Source: QHXQ01 sp963788965 (GTDB taxonomy: Bacteria > Acidobacteriota > Blastocatellia > Pyrinomonadales > Pyrinomonadaceae). Taken from it: 64,000 nt of DNA. The position numbers and the translations under genes were made by a program. Of this stretch, positions 8,796-17,247 are shown piece by piece. Every line of letters starts with the position of its first letter. The first letter of the stretch is position 1. Where the stretch lies: assembly GCA_963788965.1 (NCBI GenBank), contig CAWBIK010000006.1, positions 1,178,001 to 1,242,000 of the forward strand. The letters are read 5' to 3'. The notes under the pieces were generated by a model that saw only the letters and a list, made by a program, of their open reading frames with translations, had not been told where the DNA came from and searched no databases.

Positions 8796-10927
8796 TGAAA
8801 TTCAGTCATCGCACGCTGCTGTCCATCCTCGCACTAGTCCTGCTCCTCGCCAACACGCACACGCGCGCTTCCGACTTCAAGCGCGAGGTCGTCTATCAGA
8901 TCGTCACCGACCGTTTCTTCGACGGCTCGTCCACTAACAACAACCCCGCGCAGTCCGCCGGCCTCTACGATTCGACCAAGACCAACTGGCGGGCCTACTG
9001 GGGCGGCGACCTCGCCGGCATCCAGCAGAAGATGTCTTATCTGGCCGGCCTCGGCGTCACCGCCCTCTGGATTTCGCCGCCCGTCGATAATCTCAACACG
9101 AACATCCCCGATGCACAGAACAACCCGACCGCTTCCTATCACGGTTATCAGGGGCGCGACTTCAAACGCATCGAAGAACATTCCGGCAACGCGAGCAACA
9201 CGTGGACGGACTTCGACAATCTCGTCACCGCCGCCCACGCCAACGGCATCAAGGTCATCATCGACTTCGCGCCCAACCATTCGACGCAAGACAACGCGGG
9301 CGAGTTCGGCGCGCTCTACGACAACGGCGTGCTGCTCGGTAACTACACCAACGACACGAACGGTTACTTCCACCACAACGGCAACATCAGCAATTGGGAC
9401 GACCGTTATCAGGTGCAGTATTACTCACTCTTCAACCTCGCTGATCTCAATCAAGAGCAGGCGACCGTCAACAACTACATGCTCGCCGCCGCGCAACTCT
9501 TTCAACAACACGGCGTGGACGGCTTCCGCGTCGATGCCGTCAAGCACATCACATGGGGCTGGCAGTACGCGCTCGCCAACGCGATCTATACCAACGGCGA
9601 CAGCTTCATCTTCGGCGAGTGGTATCAAGCGAACACAAACGATCCGCTCTATCACGATTCCTACAAGTTCACCAACAAGAGCGGCATGTCGCTCTTAGAC
9701 TTCCCGCTCAACACGGCCATTCGCAACGTCTTCGGCTCGAACGCCAACTTCAGCGAGCTTGACGCGGTCATCACACAGGAAGCGACCAACTTCACTTGGG
9801 ACGAAGACCTCGTCACCTTCATCGATAATCACGACATGACGCGCTTCCTCACGCTCAACAATAACAACAACCGCTTGCATCAGGCGCTCGCCTTCATCCT
9901 CACTTCGCGCGGCGTCCCTTGCATCTACTACGGCACTGAGCAGTACCTACACAACGACACATCGGGCGGCGGCGACCCTTACAATCGCCCGATGATGCCC
10001 GCCTTCTCGACCTCGACCACCGCCTACACGCTCACCAATCGGCTCTCGACCTTGCGTCGCAACAACACCGCCATCGGCTACGGCACGCAGGCCCAACGCT
10101 GGATCAATAACGACGTGTACATCTACGAGCGCAAGTTCTTCGGCAACGTCGTGCTCGTCGCCATCAACAAGCACGAGACGGCCGCGGCCAACATCACCGG
10201 CCTCAACACGTCGCTCCCCGCCGGCACGTACACCGACTATCTCACGGGCCTGATCGGCGGCTCGTCCATCACCGTCACCAGCGGCACGGGCGGCAACAAC
10301 CCGGTCACAAACTTCTCGCTGCCCGCGCACACCGTCGCCGTCTGGCAATTCACCGAAGGCACGGCCGCGCCGCAACTCGGCTCCGTCGGCCCGACCATCG
10401 CGCAGCCCGGCGTTCGCGTCACACTCGGCGGCAAGAACTTCGGCGCAACGCAAGGCACGGTCAAGTTCGGCACGACGACCGCGACGATCAACTCTTGGTC
10501 GGCGACGAAGATCGTGGCCACTGTGCCCACAGTCACCAACGGCAACTACAACGTGACCGTCACCAACTCGACCGCGCAAGTCTCGAACGGTATCCAGTTC
10601 ACCGTGCTGACGGCGAAACTCATTCCGGTCACGTTCACTGTCTTCAACGCATCGCCCACACAGACCGGCGATTACATCTTCTTGACGGGCAACACCGTTG
10701 AGCTTGGCAATTGGAGCACGACATGGGACGGCGCGTTCGGCCCCATGCTCACGCCCAATTACCCGAACTGGTTCATCAACGCCAGCGTGCCCGCCGGCCA
10801 AACCATCCAGTTCAAGTTCATCAAGATCGCCGCCAACGGCACGGTCACGTGGGAAGCGGGCGCGAACCACTCTTACACCGTCCCCACCAGCGGCACGGGC
10901 TTTGTCAACGTGAACTGGCAGTACTAA
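8795..10927 (+). CDS. Secreted GH13 alpha-amylase / cyclodextrin glucanotransferase-like enzyme
   Basis: A 710-residue secreted glycosidase. A signal peptide (about 1-25) is followed by a GH13 barrel: region I DFAPNH (about 157-162), nucleophile D247 in GFRVDAVKH, acid/base E275 in IFGEWY and D347 in FIDNHD. After the all-beta C domain comes an IPT/TIG module (about 525-605) and a C-terminal CBM20 starch-binding module (about 610-710). This A-B-C-D-E order is that of CGTases and maltogenic amylases, so the enzyme may make cyclodextrins or maltose from starch; product specificity cannot be read from sequence. GGAGAA precedes the ATG. The next gene carries a second glycan-binding domain. Confidence 0.9.
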   Translation: MKFSHRTLLSILALVLLLANTHTRASDFKREVVYQIVTDRFFDGSSTNNNPAQSAGLYDSTKTNWRAYWGGDLAGIQQKMSYLAGLGVTALWISPPVDNLNTNIPDAQNNPTASYHGYQGRDFKRIEEHSGNASNTWTDFDNLVTAAHANGIKVIIDFAPNHSTQDNAGEFGALYDNGVLLGNYTNDTNGYFHHNGNISNWDDRYQVQYYSLFNLADLNQEQATVNNYMLAAAQLFQQHGVDGFRVDAVKHITWGWQYALANAIYTNGDSFIFGEWYQANTNDPLYHDSYKFTNKSGMSLLDFPLNTAIRNVFGSNANFSELDAVITQEATNFTWDEDLVTFIDNHDMTRFLTLNNNNNRLHQALAFILTSRGVPCIYYGTEQYLHNDTSGGGDPYNRPMMPAFSTSTTAYTLTNRLSTLRRNNTAIGYGTQAQRWINNDVYIYERKFFGNVVLVAINKHETAAANITGLNTSLPAGTYTDYLTGLIGGSSITVTSGTGGNNPVTNFSLPAHTVAVWQFTEGTAAPQLGSVGPTIAQPGVRVTLGGKNFGATQGTVKFGTTTATINSWSATKIVATVPTVTNGNYNVTVTNSTAQVSNGIQFTVLTAKLIPVTFTVFNASPTQTGDYIFLTGNTVELGNWSTTWDGAFGPMLTPNYPNWFINASVPAGQTIQFKFIKIAANGTVTWEAGANHSYTVPTSGTGFVNVNWQY

Positions 10928-10941
10928 ACGGAGCCACCGTC

Positions 10942-11631
10942 ATGCGCGTTAAGCTACTAACTCCGTGCTTGCTCGCGTGCCTTTGGTTTGCCTCGGCGTG
11001 GGTTGTGTCTGCCCAAACACAACCCACGCCCACGCCGAGTCCGGCCGCGAATGCGCCCGCGTCGTCGCCGATCACACCAAAGGCGCATCCGCTACAGAAG
11101 TTCGTCGGCCGCTACGAACTTGAAACGGGCCTCATCCCCATCTCGACGCTCGACATCACCCTTGCCGGTGACGAGTTGTGGCTCAAGCCTTCGCTCATCA
11201 AGAAACGCAAGCTGATCCAGAAGTCTAAACTGACTTTCGTGGACGAGGTTGCAGGCCAGCGTTACAAGTTCACCCGCGACGCGGAAGGGCGCATCACAAG
11301 CATCACTTTCGATTACGAGGGCGCGAGCTACACGGCGCAACGCGTCCAACTGCCCGCGCCTAGTCTCAAAGGCAACACGACGTTTCGGCTCAAGGGTCAT
11401 CCGAAGGCTCGCGTCGTTGTGCTTTCGGGTTCGTTCAACGAGTGGAATCAGTCACAACTATTGTTCGCGCGCGAGGGCGACGATTGGGTCTGCCGCATAG
11501 ACCTTGAGCCGGGGCGCTACACCTACAAGTTCATTCTCGACGGCAACTGGTTGCTCGATCCCGCCAACCCCGACACGGAAGAAGACGCGGCCGGCAACAT
11601 CAACAACGTACTCGTCGTCGGCGACAAATAG
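10942..11631 (+). CDS. Secreted protein with C-terminal CBM48/AMPK-type glycogen-binding domain
   Basis: A 229-residue protein with a signal peptide ending WVVSAQ, a Pro/Thr linker, a middle region of unknown fold (about 55-140), and a C-terminal domain (about 150-229) with the hallmarks of CBM48 or AMPK-beta glycogen-binding modules: VVLSGSFNEWNQ and YTYKFILDGNWLLDP. GGAG stands 9 bases before the ATG and the gene starts 15 bases after the amylase stop, so the two are almost certainly co-transcribed. It probably binds alpha-glucan outside the cytoplasm and assists the amylase; no catalytic residues are evident. Confidence 0.8.
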   Translation: MRVKLLTPCLLACLWFASAWVVSAQTQPTPTPSPAANAPASSPITPKAHPLQKFVGRYELETGLIPISTLDITLAGDELWLKPSLIKKRKLIQKSKLTFVDEVAGQRYKFTRDAEGRITSITFDYEGASYTAQRVQLPAPSLKGNTTFRLKGHPKARVVVLSGSFNEWNQSQLLFAREGDDWVCRIDLEPGRYTYKFILDGNWLLDPANPDTEEDAAGNINNVLVVGDK

Positions 11632-11641
11632 CATAGAAGAA

Positions 11642-11728
11642 TTAACCACCAAGACACGAAGACACAAAACAGAAGTTCGATCTTCTGAAGTTCGATCTTC
11701 TTTCGTGTCTTCGCGTCTTTGTGGTTAA
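11642..11728. repeat. Dispersed inverted repeat, family 1 (copy A)
   Basis: The left arm begins TTAACCACCAAGACACGAAG and the right arm is its near reverse complement, ending CTTTGTGGTTAA. The loop holds two direct copies of GAAGTTCGATCTTCT. It lies between the convergent CBM48-like gene and the chelatase fragment and could act as a bidirectional terminator. The right arm supplies the TAA that ends the chelatase fragment. Confidence 0.85.
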
Positions 11729-13917
11729 GGCTGCAAGTTGCTCTTAAGTGCGGCGTCGAAGTGTAAGGCGTCGGCTTGCGCGATGATCGCGTCGTAGAGT
11801 TGCGCGCGCTCACGCTCGTCGCCGGTCTGCCGGTAGGCGAGCAGCAGTTCTTTGAACGCGGCGAGATCACGATAGAGGCCCGCGTCTGCAACCGGCGGCG
11901 TGAGGTAAGAGATCAATTCCGCATAAGAACGACGCCGCGCGATTGCGCCTTCCGACGGATTGTTGACGCTATAAACATAGAGGTGCGGCAACTCGCCGAT
12001 GAGCCTGTCGGGCCAGCATGATTCGGATAGCCCCGCTTGTTTGCCCGGCATAAATTCGAGTGCGCCGTGTGTGCCGACATGGACCACCGCATCGGCGCGC
12101 AAGACCTGTTCGATGTAAGTGTAGAACGCCGCGAAGCCATGATGTGGCGCACCACCGCGCGCCATCAACAGGCGCATCGGGTCGCCTTCATAACCGAAGG
12201 TCGGCTGCACGCCGACGAAGACGTTGCCGAGTTGCAACCCTTGAATCGACAACTTGCCGCCGAACGCGTTGAGCGCACCCGGCGCACGTCCCCATTCAGC
12301 CTCAATGTCTGCGACGTAAGAACACAGCCGCCGGTATTCGTCCACGTCCATGCGATAAGCCACGTTCGCCGTCGCCGCGAACCTGTCCGAGTTGCCGCCG
12401 AGCAAACGCTCACGCAAGTCGTCTGCGCTCGCCGGCAGTTCAACCGTGTAGCCGTCTGCGCGCAAACGTTCGAGCATCGCATAGACGCTCGGAAATACGT
12501 CGAGGTCTGCGGCCGTGCCGACGTTGCCCTTGTTGGGCGGGAAGCAGAAGGTGACGAGCGCGAGGCGCAGGTCGGCGCGCGGCGCGGTCTGCAAACGTTG
12601 CCAACGTTTCAACCGGCGCGCGACGCGGCGACAACGATCAGCGAGCGGCACGGGCGCGCTGCCCTGCTCCGGCATGCCGCCATAGACGAACGGCTCGGTC
12701 GCGCCGTCGATCTCTGGGATCGCTATCTGCATGCCCGCCTGCACCGGATTCAACCCGGTCCAAGACGCTTGCCACGCTTCAATCGTCTGTACATCAAGGC
12801 TCACGGCCGAGCGAAACGGCCGGTTCAGCCCGCGTAGAAACTCGACCGCCGCCTCGCTGTCGTTCATCGCCGGCCCGCCGACAAAACTAAACCCCGTCAG
12901 CGATACGATCTGACTCACGCGCGCTTTCGTCCGTCGTGCATCATCACTCTTACTTTCACTTTCGACGAAGAACTTCGTACACGCGTCGCGGTTATCCATG
13001 AAGGTCGAGAGCGCAGGCACGACCGCCAACCCTTCAGCCTCGACGGCACGAATCAACCCGTCATAAGCCGCATGCGCGCCGCTCACCACTTGCGGTCGCA
13101 TCAGCAACAACCCGATGGTCTGGTCCGGCGCAAGCGCGGCCAACTTCGCGGTACGCGCACGGCGCGCGTGCCACTTGCTGTAAGCCTCGAACGTACTAAA
13201 GAGCGCGGGCGCATCCGGATGATAGATGCCGACGGCCGGCATCGTCTCAGGTGGCGGCACACGCCCCGCTGCGCGCGTCACGCGTTCGTCGCCCGCGTAG
13301 TGCTTGAGCGCGTAGAGCAGCATCGCGCGAATGTTCGCGGGCGTCGGTTGCAGGAAGTAGCAGAACAGATAAAGGTAGTGTTTCAGATCGCGCAGCCGGC
13401 CCGCGTTCGGCACGAAGCGGAGCAGCATGGGCATGCGTTCGACATAACGCAGATATTGCGCGTGCCCGGCCGACTTGCGGTGCGCCTTCGCTTGCTCGCC
13501 CATCCAACCGCCGATACGCCCGACGAGTCGCCGCGCCTTGCTCGTTCCATTTGCATCAGCTTTAGCGTCTGTCTCATCAACCAACTCGCGCCCGAAGCGC
13601 AGTCGCCCCATGCGCGTGCGCCGCATCAACTCAGGCATGCAGTTGAAGACCACGACCGCACGGTGTCGGCTTTCGTGTCGCGCCAGCAGTGGCAACAGGC
13701 GCGCAGCATTCTCGCCGTCGGTCACGTGTATGACGAAGACCACATCGGCCGCACACAGATCGCGTTCAACTTCGGCCCACGCGTGCTCGTCCAACGCCGC
13801 GCCGAAGTTATACGCGGCGACGCGCAAGCCCCAACCATAACGCTCGTTGAGTTCGCGCTCCGCTTGTCTGAGCGGCGCAAGCAGGCTTGTGCCGACGTAG
13901 ATGACGGTCACATTCAT
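11725..13917 (-). CDS. bchH: Magnesium-chelatase large subunit BchH/ChlH, N-terminal fragment
   Basis: 730 residues matching the first 55-60% of BchH/ChlH, the porphyrin-binding subunit that works with an I/D AAA+ motor to insert a metal. The N-terminus (MNVTVIYVGTSL onward, about 1-165) looks like the DUF3479 domain specific to ChlH. The CobN/Mg-chelatase core follows, with GNVFVGVQPTFGYEGDP, HVGTHGALEFMPGKQ and NNPSEGAIARRRSYAELISY near the end. GVQPTFGYEGDP is BchH-like rather than CobN-like. The frame stops at a TAA contributed by a palindromic repeat, just before the linker helix of full-length BchH. The C-terminal portion is encoded separately and upstream. Five bases separate it from the caspase-like gene, suggesting coupled translation. 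Confidence 0.85.
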   Translation of the reverse strand: MNVTVIYVGTSLLAPLRQAERELNERYGWGLRVAAYNFGAALDEHAWAEVERDLCAADVVFVIHVTDGENAARLLPLLARHESRHRAVVVFNCMPELMRRTRMGRLRFGRELVDETDAKADANGTSKARRLVGRIGGWMGEQAKAHRKSAGHAQYLRYVERMPMLLRFVPNAGRLRDLKHYLYLFCYFLQPTPANIRAMLLYALKHYAGDERVTRAAGRVPPPETMPAVGIYHPDAPALFSTFEAYSKWHARRARTAKLAALAPDQTIGLLLMRPQVVSGAHAAYDGLIRAVEAEGLAVVPALSTFMDNRDACTKFFVESESKSDDARRTKARVSQIVSLTGFSFVGGPAMNDSEAAVEFLRGLNRPFRSAVSLDVQTIEAWQASWTGLNPVQAGMQIAIPEIDGATEPFVYGGMPEQGSAPVPLADRCRRVARRLKRWQRLQTAPRADLRLALVTFCFPPNKGNVGTAADLDVFPSVYAMLERLRADGYTVELPASADDLRERLLGGNSDRFAATANVAYRMDVDEYRRLCSYVADIEAEWGRAPGALNAFGGKLSIQGLQLGNVFVGVQPTFGYEGDPMRLLMARGGAPHHGFAAFYTYIEQVLRADAVVHVGTHGALEFMPGKQAGLSESCWPDRLIGELPHLYVYSVNNPSEGAIARRRSYAELISYLTPPVADAGLYRDLAAFKELLLAYRQTGDERERAQLYDAIIAQADALHFDAALKSNLQP

Positions 13918-13922
13918 ACTTG

Positions 13923-15266
13923 CTATTTATTCGGCAATAACTTCTCTGCCTTGATGCGTTCAATGGCGCGTTGGCCCGCGACCAGGCCGCGCTGCTCGCC
14001 CACTATGCGCGCCTGTTCCATGATAAGTGGCATCGCAATGATCGCTTTCCGTCCAAGCGGTGATTCGTAGAACCGGACCAACTCGTTCACTTCTTCGTCG
14101 CTCAAGTACTTGTCGTAGATCGGGAGCATCATCTCGACGTAGTTCACGGCGTCGAGTTCTTCTTTCAAAATTTCGATAGCGCGCGGCGGCACTTCGGGCG
14201 GGAAAGATTGTTTGGCGTACTCGAACTGTTGGTTCGCGGTCATCGTCGCCACTTGGGCCGCATTCGTGATCTCCAAGAGCCGGCGGATGTTCTGTTCCTT
14301 GAACGCCGACGCTTTGCGCCCGACCGCCGCCACTACCAACTCGTCCGCTCGATAACCTTCGACAACCGCGAACGGGCGCTGTTCTTTGCCCGCGCCCAGA
14401 TCGAGTTGGACGCGCTTGGGCACGCGATCCTGCAAGTAGCGCACGAGGCTCGCCAGCGTCACTTCGCCGCGCTCGTTGGCCGCGCCGCCCTTCATCGCTT
14501 CGACCAGCGCCCATGTGAAATAGCCTTGCTTCTTCTCCGTGTACTCGTAAGCACGATGCCCTACGGCGGTCGCATAGAGCGTGGCGAAGGCTTCGACCTC
14601 GCGGTTCTGCACGTCGAAGTCGAAGCCGTGCGTGAAGGTTGCGGTCAACGGATTGTCGGCTTCCGCGCGCCCGCCCGGATCGTTGCGGCAGGCATCGAGG
14701 ATCATCACGACTTGCGCGAGGCCGAGTTTCTTGATCTGCGCTTTGATCTGCGTGACATTGATCGCGGTCTGTTCGAGCAACTCCACATCGTTGCTGACCT
14801 GCGCGTCCTGCGGCAGCAGGAACGCCTGTTGCTCGCGCTCGATGCCGTGCCCTGAGAAAGCGACGAGCAACAATCCATCTTTCGGCACGACGCCTCTCAA
14901 GTTCGATAACCGGCGCAGGATGTTGCCGCGCGTCGGCTGGCGCTCGGTCGGCTGATCCGAAGCCAACAACGTCACCTGTTCTTCGCCGAAGCCCGCGTAG
15001 CGCACAAGCGAGTCGCGCAAGGCCCGCGCGTCGTTGGCCGCGCCGCCGAGCGTGCTGATTTGCGTGTCGTCGTAACGGTCCACGCCGATGATCAACGCGA
15101 ACCGCTTCGGCCCCGCCGGCCATTCCCGCTGCGGCGGCACTACGTCGCGCGCGATGCCCTTATCCTGCGCCTGCGCGGGCGCGGCCGTCTGCGCGTTGCT
15201 GCCGAACGCAAGCAGGCTCATGACGAACAAGCCAAAGACTTGAAACAAAGAACGATTCATTTTCAT
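13923..15266 (-). CDS. Secreted caspase-like peptidase (C14) with C-terminal DUF2059
   Basis: A 447-residue protein with a signal peptide (about 1-26), a caspase/metacaspase p20-like domain (about 50-290) and a C-terminal DUF2059-like domain (about 325-440, with YDKYLSDEEVNELVRFYESP). The catalytic dyad is readable as H140 in VAFSGHGIER and C193 in ILDACRNDP, so it is likely active. Export is expected from the signal, while the chelatase halves on either side are cytoplasmic, so a direct shared function is doubtful despite the gene order. No strong ribosome-binding site precedes the ATG. Confidence 0.85.
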   Translation of the reverse strand: MKMNRSLFQVFGLFVMSLLAFGSNAQTAAPAQAQDKGIARDVVPPQREWPAGPKRFALIIGVDRYDDTQISTLGGAANDARALRDSLVRYAGFGEEQVTLLASDQPTERQPTRGNILRRLSNLRGVVPKDGLLLVAFSGHGIEREQQAFLLPQDAQVSNDVELLEQTAINVTQIKAQIKKLGLAQVVMILDACRNDPGGRAEADNPLTATFTHGFDFDVQNREVEAFATLYATAVGHRAYEYTEKKQGYFTWALVEAMKGGAANERGEVTLASLVRYLQDRVPKRVQLDLGAGKEQRPFAVVEGYRADELVVAAVGRKASAFKEQNIRRLLEITNAAQVATMTANQQFEYAKQSFPPEVPPRAIEILKEELDAVNYVEMMLPIYDKYLSDEEVNELVRFYESPLGRKAIIAMPLIMEQARIVGEQRGLVAGQRAIERIKAEKLLPNK

Positions 15267-15356
15267 AATTTGTGTCCGTTTGAAACTGATGAGGTCGAGA
15301 ACTGTTGCTCACATCTTTATCTGTGCAACGTTCAGTTTTGAGCATCGCCATCTTGA

Positions 15357-17108
15357 TCAAGCAACGCCTTCGATCCTGTCTTCGATGCCGGCCAAGATTT
15401 CCCGCAGGCGCGCGATGATGTGTGCTTCCGCCGACCAGAAGCCGCGACCTTCGGCTTCGAGCAAACGACCGACGAGCGCGCGGGCCGAATGTGGATTGAG
15501 TTGGCTCAGCCGCGCGAGCATCTGTTCATCTAGCACGAAGGTGCGCGCTACCTCGTCGTAAACCCAGTTGTCCACCGCATCCGTCGTCGCGCTCCAACCG
15601 AACGTGTTCGTGACGTGACTTTCGATCTCAGCGACGCCGCGAAAGCCGTGCTTGAGCATGCCCTCGTACCACTTCGGGTTAAGCGTCTTCGCCCGCGTCT
15701 CAAGCCCGACGGTTTCCGTCAGCGTGCGTATCTTCGCTTCACGCGCGAGCGCATCCGAGAGATAGATCGACGGGCGCGCCTGCGCGTGCTGCTCGACCGC
15801 TTGCGAGACGCCGCCCAGATACTCGAAGTAATGATCAACATCCGTGATGCCGATCTCGAACGAGTCTATGTTCTGATATGTCGCCTCGCAGCGGGCGAGC
15901 GCACGCGCCATCGCCCCGCGCTCCTCGCGTCCTTCGAGCGCGCGCCCGTCAGCCCCGCGCCCGTAGGCAAAACACTTGCGCGTCACGAACAAGTCGCCGA
16001 GCGCGCCCGCCTGTTCCCATTGCGAGTCCATGACCATGAAATTGACGTTCGTGCCGTAACTGCCCGGCGCGTTCGAGAAGACGCGCAATGCTGCTTCATC
16101 AAACGTGCAACGTTCGTCGTTCATCTGCGCCGCGACGTTGCGCCGCACGTAGTTCAACTCCGGCGGTTCGTCGAGTTGTGCCACCAAGCGCACGGCCTTG
16201 TCGAGCAAGTTCATCGTCGCGCCGAACAGATCGCGGAAGATGCCAGAGACGGTCAACACCACGTCTATGCGCGGGCGCTGCAAACGCTCAAGCGGGATCG
16301 GCGCAACGTCCGTCACGCGATTCATCGCGTCGCGCACAGGCCGCACACCCAGCAGCCACAACGCCTGCGCCACGCCCTCGCCCTGCGTCTTGATGTTGTC
16401 GAGTCCCCACAGGACCAGTGCCATCGCGTTCGGGTAACGCCCATGCTCCGCATGATGCCGCGCGAGCAGTTGATTAACGACTGACTCGGCGCGCGTGTAG
16501 GCTAAAGCCGACGGGACGGCGTAAGGATTAACGGCGTGCGTGTTCCGCCCCGTCGGCAGAATCGCCGGGTTCTGCACGATGTCTGCGCCCGGCCCCGGCT
16601 CTATATATTCACCGCGCAACGCGCGCAGCATTTGCTCAAGCTCTTGATTGACCTGCAACTGCGCCCGCACACGCGCCAGCAACGCGAAGGTCGCAAGCGA
16701 CGCCGCGACGGGCACGCTAGCCGTGCGCGCAAGATACGCAGCGGCTTCGTCAGCCCCATTGTCAAGCAACTTTGCAATCGCCCCGCGCGCGATCTCGTCC
16801 ACACGCTCGCGCACACCAAGTTGCGCTTCATCCGTTTTACCGGCCGCGAGCAGCGCGTTGTATGAACCGAGCGCAAGTCCTTCGGCGATCAGATCGGGCA
16901 GCGAGTGCGCGCCTGCTTCGGGTCGATCAAACGAAGCGATCATGCGCAACAGATCGGCGCAGTCGTGCTCGTCGCCGACGCGACCGAAGACATGCAAGCC
17001 CGTCGGGATCAGGCGTTGCTCGATCTCCAACAACTGTTCGTAGAGCGCAAGCACGCGCCGGTCGCGCGCCGCGCCGTCCAACTGCGAGCCATGTGCGGCG
17101 TCAGTCAT
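15357..17108 (-). CDS. bchH: Magnesium-chelatase large subunit BchH/ChlH, C-terminal fragment
   Basis: 583 residues matching the C-terminal 40-45% of BchH/ChlH. It begins a few residues before the conserved EIEQRLIPTGLHVFG segment, which in intact BchH follows the point where the N-terminal fragment ends. Further signatures are LVLWGLDNIKTQGEGVAQ, RPRIDVVLTVSGIFRDLF, RVFSNAPGSYGTNVN and ITDVDHYFEYLGG. The two fragments add up to about 1313 residues, a normal full length. ATG 17108 is preferred over the in-frame TTG at 17123. This fragment is promoter-proximal to the N-terminal one, that is, the gene order is reversed. The residues look intact, so a two-chain functional subunit is plausible. 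Confidence 0.88.
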   Translation of the reverse strand: MTDAAHGSQLDGAARDRRVLALYEQLLEIEQRLIPTGLHVFGRVGDEHDCADLLRMIASFDRPEAGAHSLPDLIAEGLALGSYNALLAAGKTDEAQLGVRERVDEIARGAIAKLLDNGADEAAAYLARTASVPVAASLATFALLARVRAQLQVNQELEQMLRALRGEYIEPGPGADIVQNPAILPTGRNTHAVNPYAVPSALAYTRAESVVNQLLARHHAEHGRYPNAMALVLWGLDNIKTQGEGVAQALWLLGVRPVRDAMNRVTDVAPIPLERLQRPRIDVVLTVSGIFRDLFGATMNLLDKAVRLVAQLDEPPELNYVRRNVAAQMNDERCTFDEAALRVFSNAPGSYGTNVNFMVMDSQWEQAGALGDLFVTRKCFAYGRGADGRALEGREERGAMARALARCEATYQNIDSFEIGITDVDHYFEYLGGVSQAVEQHAQARPSIYLSDALAREAKIRTLTETVGLETRAKTLNPKWYEGMLKHGFRGVAEIESHVTNTFGWSATTDAVDNWVYDEVARTFVLDEQMLARLSQLNPHSARALVGRLLEAEGRGFWSAEAHIIARLREILAGIEDRIEGVA

Positions 17109-17247
17109 AGCCAAGTCAAGCAAACGTATGCGTGGTTGAATGCCTCGACAGTCGTTCGTGTCAAAGCGCGTAGGACGCGAATAAGATAAACACAGGCGCG
17201 GCGCATTGTAAACGACATGGAAACTTAAACGCAGGTTCTATCGACAC

